DNA from: a virus
IMG/VR virus record: IMGVR_UViG_3300017714_000144
Coordinates: 1 to 25,658 of that record
Length of the DNA: 25,658 nucleotides
Reading direction: 5' to 3' (one strand)
In this document: positions 22,687-25,658 of the stretch, in pieces
Position numbering within the stretch: position 1 is the stretch's first letter
Layout: the number at the start of each line of letters is the position of its first letter
Notes under the pieces: model-generated
Told to the model about the DNA's origin: nothing
The model's database searches: none
What the model saw: only the letters and a program-made list of their open reading frames with translations
Program-made: the position numbers and the translations under genes

Positions 22687-24567
22687 TTATTGTTCCTTAA
22701 TATTAGATTCATCAAGGAGCGAATCTCCTTTATTATCATTTTCAAATACTAACTTTTTAGTATTTATAGGAATTTTACTTAATAATGTTTCTAACGCAAG
22801 AGGAGATTTTCCTTTATAAGATGATTTAGGTTCATTTGGGTCATTTTTCATTCCTTTAGCACCTAATCTATCTTTCCCAAAAGCACTATCTTGGGTATTA
22901 CGATTTGACACTTTTTCTTTTGGACGACCTAATTTAGGATCAATAGTACCTTGATCATAACCATCAGGAACATTTGTTGGATCCGAATCATATCTACCTT
23001 TCCCATATAATGAAGCTAAATCATGTGGAGTACCATACGATTTACCAGTTTCAACTGGATCATTACCTTCAGCTTCAATTTGAGCTAATCTAAATCTACG
23101 TTTAGCATCTTCACTAATAAGATCTCTGTATTCATCATACTCATTTTCACTAAATCTAAAGATATTATCATAAATCCAATCTGTAGGAAGTAATTTAGTT
23201 TCTATCATTTGAGCAGCTAAATCTACTTTTTCTTTCATTAATGCTATACGTTCTTGATCGTATATAATTGATGGAGTAGTTAAAGTTAATTCAAAATTTG
23301 ATAATTGTTCTCCTGTATATCCTTGAGTATATAAATGTACTGTTGCTATTTTATATAATTCTGATGTTACAATTCTTTGGATTCTATCAATTGTACGACC
23401 AAAACGAATATCTTCAGCTGCTAATGTAGCTTTACCTTCTGTTGTTTCATCATACCCTAAAAATGCTTTAGGTACTTTTAATGCCGCAAATAATTTATCT
23501 CTTAAATACTCAACATCAGCAATACCATCATAATCTAAACCTTTTGTAGTATCAATTTTAGTAGCAGAATCATTACCTCTAACTGGGATGAAGAAATCCT
23601 CCATCATATTCTGCATATTATATTTTAGGTTATAATCACCTGTTTGTTCATCAATATATGGAGCACGTTTCATTTTAGAAACTGTTTTTTCCATAAATGC
23701 ATCTACTTCGTTTGGTGGAATACCTCCAACATTGATATAGTAAATACGTTTTTCAGGTGCGCGAACGATTCTATGTACTAACATAGCATCCTCCATTAAT
23801 GAATATTGTTTATATAATTTACGAGCTGGTTCAATATATGATCTACCATAAGGTAAATAATTAGCATCTGCTAATAAACGGAAATGAGCCATTTCATAAT
23901 TATCAAAATAAATATAATTACCATTTTCTGTATCTAAACCAACTACAGTACCATATCCTCCATAAGTACCACCAGCACCTTGGCCATTTGGGTCATATTG
24001 GAAAACTATTTGACTTGGATTATCTGGATCAGATCCTTCTATTCTTGATATATTATAAGCTGTATAAGGAATAACATTATAAACACCATACTTTTCAGCA
24101 ATTTCTAATTTAAGGAAAAAATCACCATATTTACACATTTGGCGAACCCACATCCATAAATTAAATTCAATATTAAGAACATCGTAAAATAAATTATATA
24201 ATACTTTTTGGATATCTTCATCAGGTGATTTAATACTTAATACCTCACCCATATCATCTTTTAAGGTGCTTTCATCAGCAATAATATCAAGAGCTGAAGC
24301 TACAATAGCATCAGTATCCATAGCTTCATAATCCCCATACAATTCAACTCTCATTGTTTGATAGTTAAATGCTAAATTATTATAGGGATATTGACTTGTA
24401 GTATATAGTCTAGCAAATCTATCTGTAAGAGCATTAGTTTCAAGCTCACCAGCTTGCTGGATTGAGTTTGTATCAATTACTTTTAATTGATTACCTCCTA
24501 CATTACGAATAATAACATCCGTAGAGAATAATCTTTTTAATCTTGTAAATACACTTTTATCAGCCAT
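22687..24567 (-). CDS. 20: Portal vertex protein gp20
   Basis: This 626-aa protein is the dodecameric portal through which DNA enters the head; it also starts prohead assembly on the membrane. The central part matches T4 gp20 closely: RIVRAPEKRIYYINVGGIPP (266-285, T4 RAPEKRVFYVDVGNLPP), YNMQNMMEDFFIPVRG, then a KLFAALKVPKAFLGYD segment and EDIRFGRTIDRIQ. The first ~60 residues and the C-terminal ~115 residues (from about 510; Lys, Asp, Gly, Pro-rich) are hydrophilic, and the latter makes it longer than T4 gp20 (524 aa). The gene follows gp17 after 26 nt; genes 18 and 19 (tail sheath and tube), which separate these two in T4, are absent here. Confidence 0.96.
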   Translation of the reverse strand: MADKSVFTRLKRLFSTDVIIRNVGGNQLKVIDTNSIQQAGELETNALTDRFARLYTTSQYPYNNLAFNYQTMRVELYGDYEAMDTDAIVASALDIIADESTLKDDMGEVLSIKSPDEDIQKVLYNLFYDVLNIEFNLWMWVRQMCKYGDFFLKLEIAEKYGVYNVIPYTAYNISRIEGSDPDNPSQIVFQYDPNGQGAGGTYGGYGTVVGLDTENGNYIYFDNYEMAHFRLLADANYLPYGRSYIEPARKLYKQYSLMEDAMLVHRIVRAPEKRIYYINVGGIPPNEVDAFMEKTVSKMKRAPYIDEQTGDYNLKYNMQNMMEDFFIPVRGNDSATKIDTTKGLDYDGIADVEYLRDKLFAALKVPKAFLGYDETTEGKATLAAEDIRFGRTIDRIQRIVTSELYKIATVHLYTQGYTGEQLSNFELTLTTPSIIYDQERIALMKEKVDLAAQMIETKLLPTDWIYDNIFRFSENEYDEYRDLISEDAKRRFRLAQIEAEGNDPVETGKSYGTPHDLASLYGKGRYDSDPTNVPDGYDQGTIDPKLGRPKEKVSNRNTQDSAFGKDRLGAKGMKNDPNEPKSSYKGKSPLALETLLSKIPINTKKLVFENDNKGDSLLDESNIKEQ

Positions 24568-24584
24568 TTTTTATTATATTATTG

Positions 24585-24596
24585 TTATAAATATTA
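24585..24596 (-). promoter_or_regulatory. Candidate late promoter of the portal gene
   Basis: The sense strand reads TAATATTTATAA, overlapping the terminase stop codon and ending 17 nt before the portal ATG. It matches the motif found before the other transcription units. The spacing is like that of the head-core unit. Confidence 0.5.
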
Positions 24597-25658
24597 CTTA
24601 AGAAGCCAACTAATGTCTTCTTTTCCCCCATATGGGTTATCTATTTTATAAGGGTTTTCTACACTATTTCTAGAATATACACCTGTATAAGCGGTTGTTG
24701 ATTTATTCATTGCATTTAAAGATGCTTTAGTTAAATCTATACCTTGTTGTCTAAATTTAAAAGCAGTATCACGCATAAACATAGCAATAGAGAATGACAT
24801 AACCAAGTCATCATTATAACCAATTTGAGCTTCTGCTCTACCATTTTTCCAAATAAAGACTTTCATTTCATCTATTAATCTTTTTGATTGGATAGTAACT
24901 CCTTTATCACTAATGTATTCTTGAAACTTACCAATTGTCATTGGTCTTGTCCTTGATGACATAGTAAACCCTGCAGTCATTTTACTTGTATCCATATATT
25001 GGTCAAAATACGAATCAGCTGTTATGTTTCCACTCTTAGGTGAATAATAAAGGTTTGGGTAATTATTTTCTATTAATACTTGTAAAGTAGCCCAACCAAT
25101 ATTAGCATTTTCAACTACCATTAAAGCATTATTATATTCAACACCAATTCTATAAAGTAATTCACCATATTCTTTAGTGCCAATTTGACCCTTATACTCA
25201 ACTACTTGAACATTATTTTCAACATCTATAATATGGAATGCAGAATAATCTTTCCCATCACCTCGAGCTACATCTGCTACAACCATATAAGTTCTAGAAT
25301 AATCAGCTGGTTCCCAGATCCATAAATTTTGGTCTACTCCTCTTCTTTCTAATGGGTCTTTAATGTATGTTTTTTCATAAAAATCTATATACTCAGGATA
25401 AAATACAATATCTCCTGAAGTACTAAAATCACAATCACACTCTTGTGCTGCCATTCTAGGATCACCTAATAATTCATCTTGAGAATCCCTCCAATCCTGG
25501 TCACGTTCAGGATGAACAAACCAAGGTAATTTAATAGGTAAAAATTGGTTTTCACCATTTTCAGCTCTAACCCATGTTTGATGAAACCAATTACCTGTAC
25601 CATAAGGAGTAGATAATGCTATACACCCACCACCAGTAGCAAGTGTTTGTTGAGCTGA
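24594..25658 (-). CDS. 17: Terminase large subunit gp17, C-terminal part (partial)
   Basis: The frame is open to the right edge; the Met at 25454 is internal, because the 68 codons before it are also terminase sequence. The window holds 354 C-terminal residues. CIALSTPYGTGNW (12-24 of the visible part) matches the ATPase coupling motif region of T4 gp17 (ISTPNG). The RNase H-like nuclease domain follows, with its acidic residues in place: Asp in MVVADVARGDGKDYSAFHIID (T4 LDCSEGRGQDYHALHIID), Glu in MVVENANIGW (T4 YIELNSTG) and Asp in IGYNDDLVMS (T4 GYHDDLVMS). It drives DNA into the prohead through the portal and cuts the concatemer. The Walker A and B motifs lie outside the window. Confidence 0.95.
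   Translation of the reverse strand, partial: SAQQTLATGGGCIALSTPYGTGNWFHQTWVRAENGENQFLPIKLPWFVHPERDQDWRDSQDELLGDPRMAAQECDCDFSTSGDIVFYPEYIDFYEKTYIKDPLERRGVDQNLWIWEPADYSRTYMVVADVARGDGKDYSAFHIIDVENNVQVVEYKGQIGTKEYGELLYRIGVEYNNALMVVENANIGWATLQVLIENNYPNLYYSPKSGNITADSYFDQYMDTSKMTAGFTMSSRTRPMTIGKFQEYISDKGVTIQSKRLIDEMKVFIWKNGRAEAQIGYNDDLVMSFSIAMFMRDTAFKFRQQGIDLTKASLNAMNKSTTAYTGVYSRNSVENPYKIDNPYGGKEDISWLLK

Noticed and set aside
25452-25454. ATG at 25454 as the terminase start
   Set aside because: The 68 codons upstream continue the terminase sequence, including the STPYG coupling motif, to the edge of the window.
1-25658. tRNA genes, integrase or attachment sites
   Set aside because: I saw no cloverleaf or conserved tRNA stretches in the short gaps, and no recombinase among the genes; the gaps are fully accounted for by promoters and terminators.

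Overview
The window is part of an AT-rich, strictly lytic-type T4-like myovirus genome (contractile-tailed, tevenvirus/cyanophage-like structural gene set). All genes that I accept lie on the minus strand. The assignment rests on recognisable T4 head and neck proteins: large terminase gp17 (C-terminal part), portal gp20, prohead protease gp21, scaffold gp22, major capsid protein gp23, neck proteins gp13 and gp14, and a gp15-like tail terminator. A phage PhoH-like ATPase sits between them. The host cannot be named. The near absence of Shine-Dalgarno sequences and the A/T-rich leaders would fit a Bacteroidota host, but other low-GC aquatic hosts are possible.

Layout, right to left (the direction of transcription): gp17 (partial, runs off the right edge), gp20, three overlapping head-region genes of unknown function (285, 296 and 347 aa, where T4 has the small core genes 67 and 68), gp21, a terminator, gp22-gp23, a terminator, phoH, a 150-aa virion-type protein, gp13, gp14, gp15, a giant 2386-aa collagen-like fibre with a C-terminal self-cleaving chaperone domain, a LamG-like adhesin, a 75-aa and a 49-aa small protein, a terminator, a second collagen-like fibre (1002 aa), and the start of a glycosyltransferase that runs off the left edge.

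The genes fall into transcription units. A short motif (sense strand, about ATAT-T/G-TATAA) precedes at least eight of them, and three intrinsic terminators each sit directly before such a motif. The right half builds the head: terminase packages DNA through the portal, the scaffold and core proteins shape the prohead, gp21 matures it and gp23 forms the shell. gp13, gp14 and gp15 close the head and cap the tail. The left third (489-12108) is an adhesion module dominated by two Ser/Thr-saturated, proline-free Gly-X-Y proteins. These could be very long fibres, possibly glycosylated by the neighbouring glycosyltransferase; this is the most unusual part of the window.
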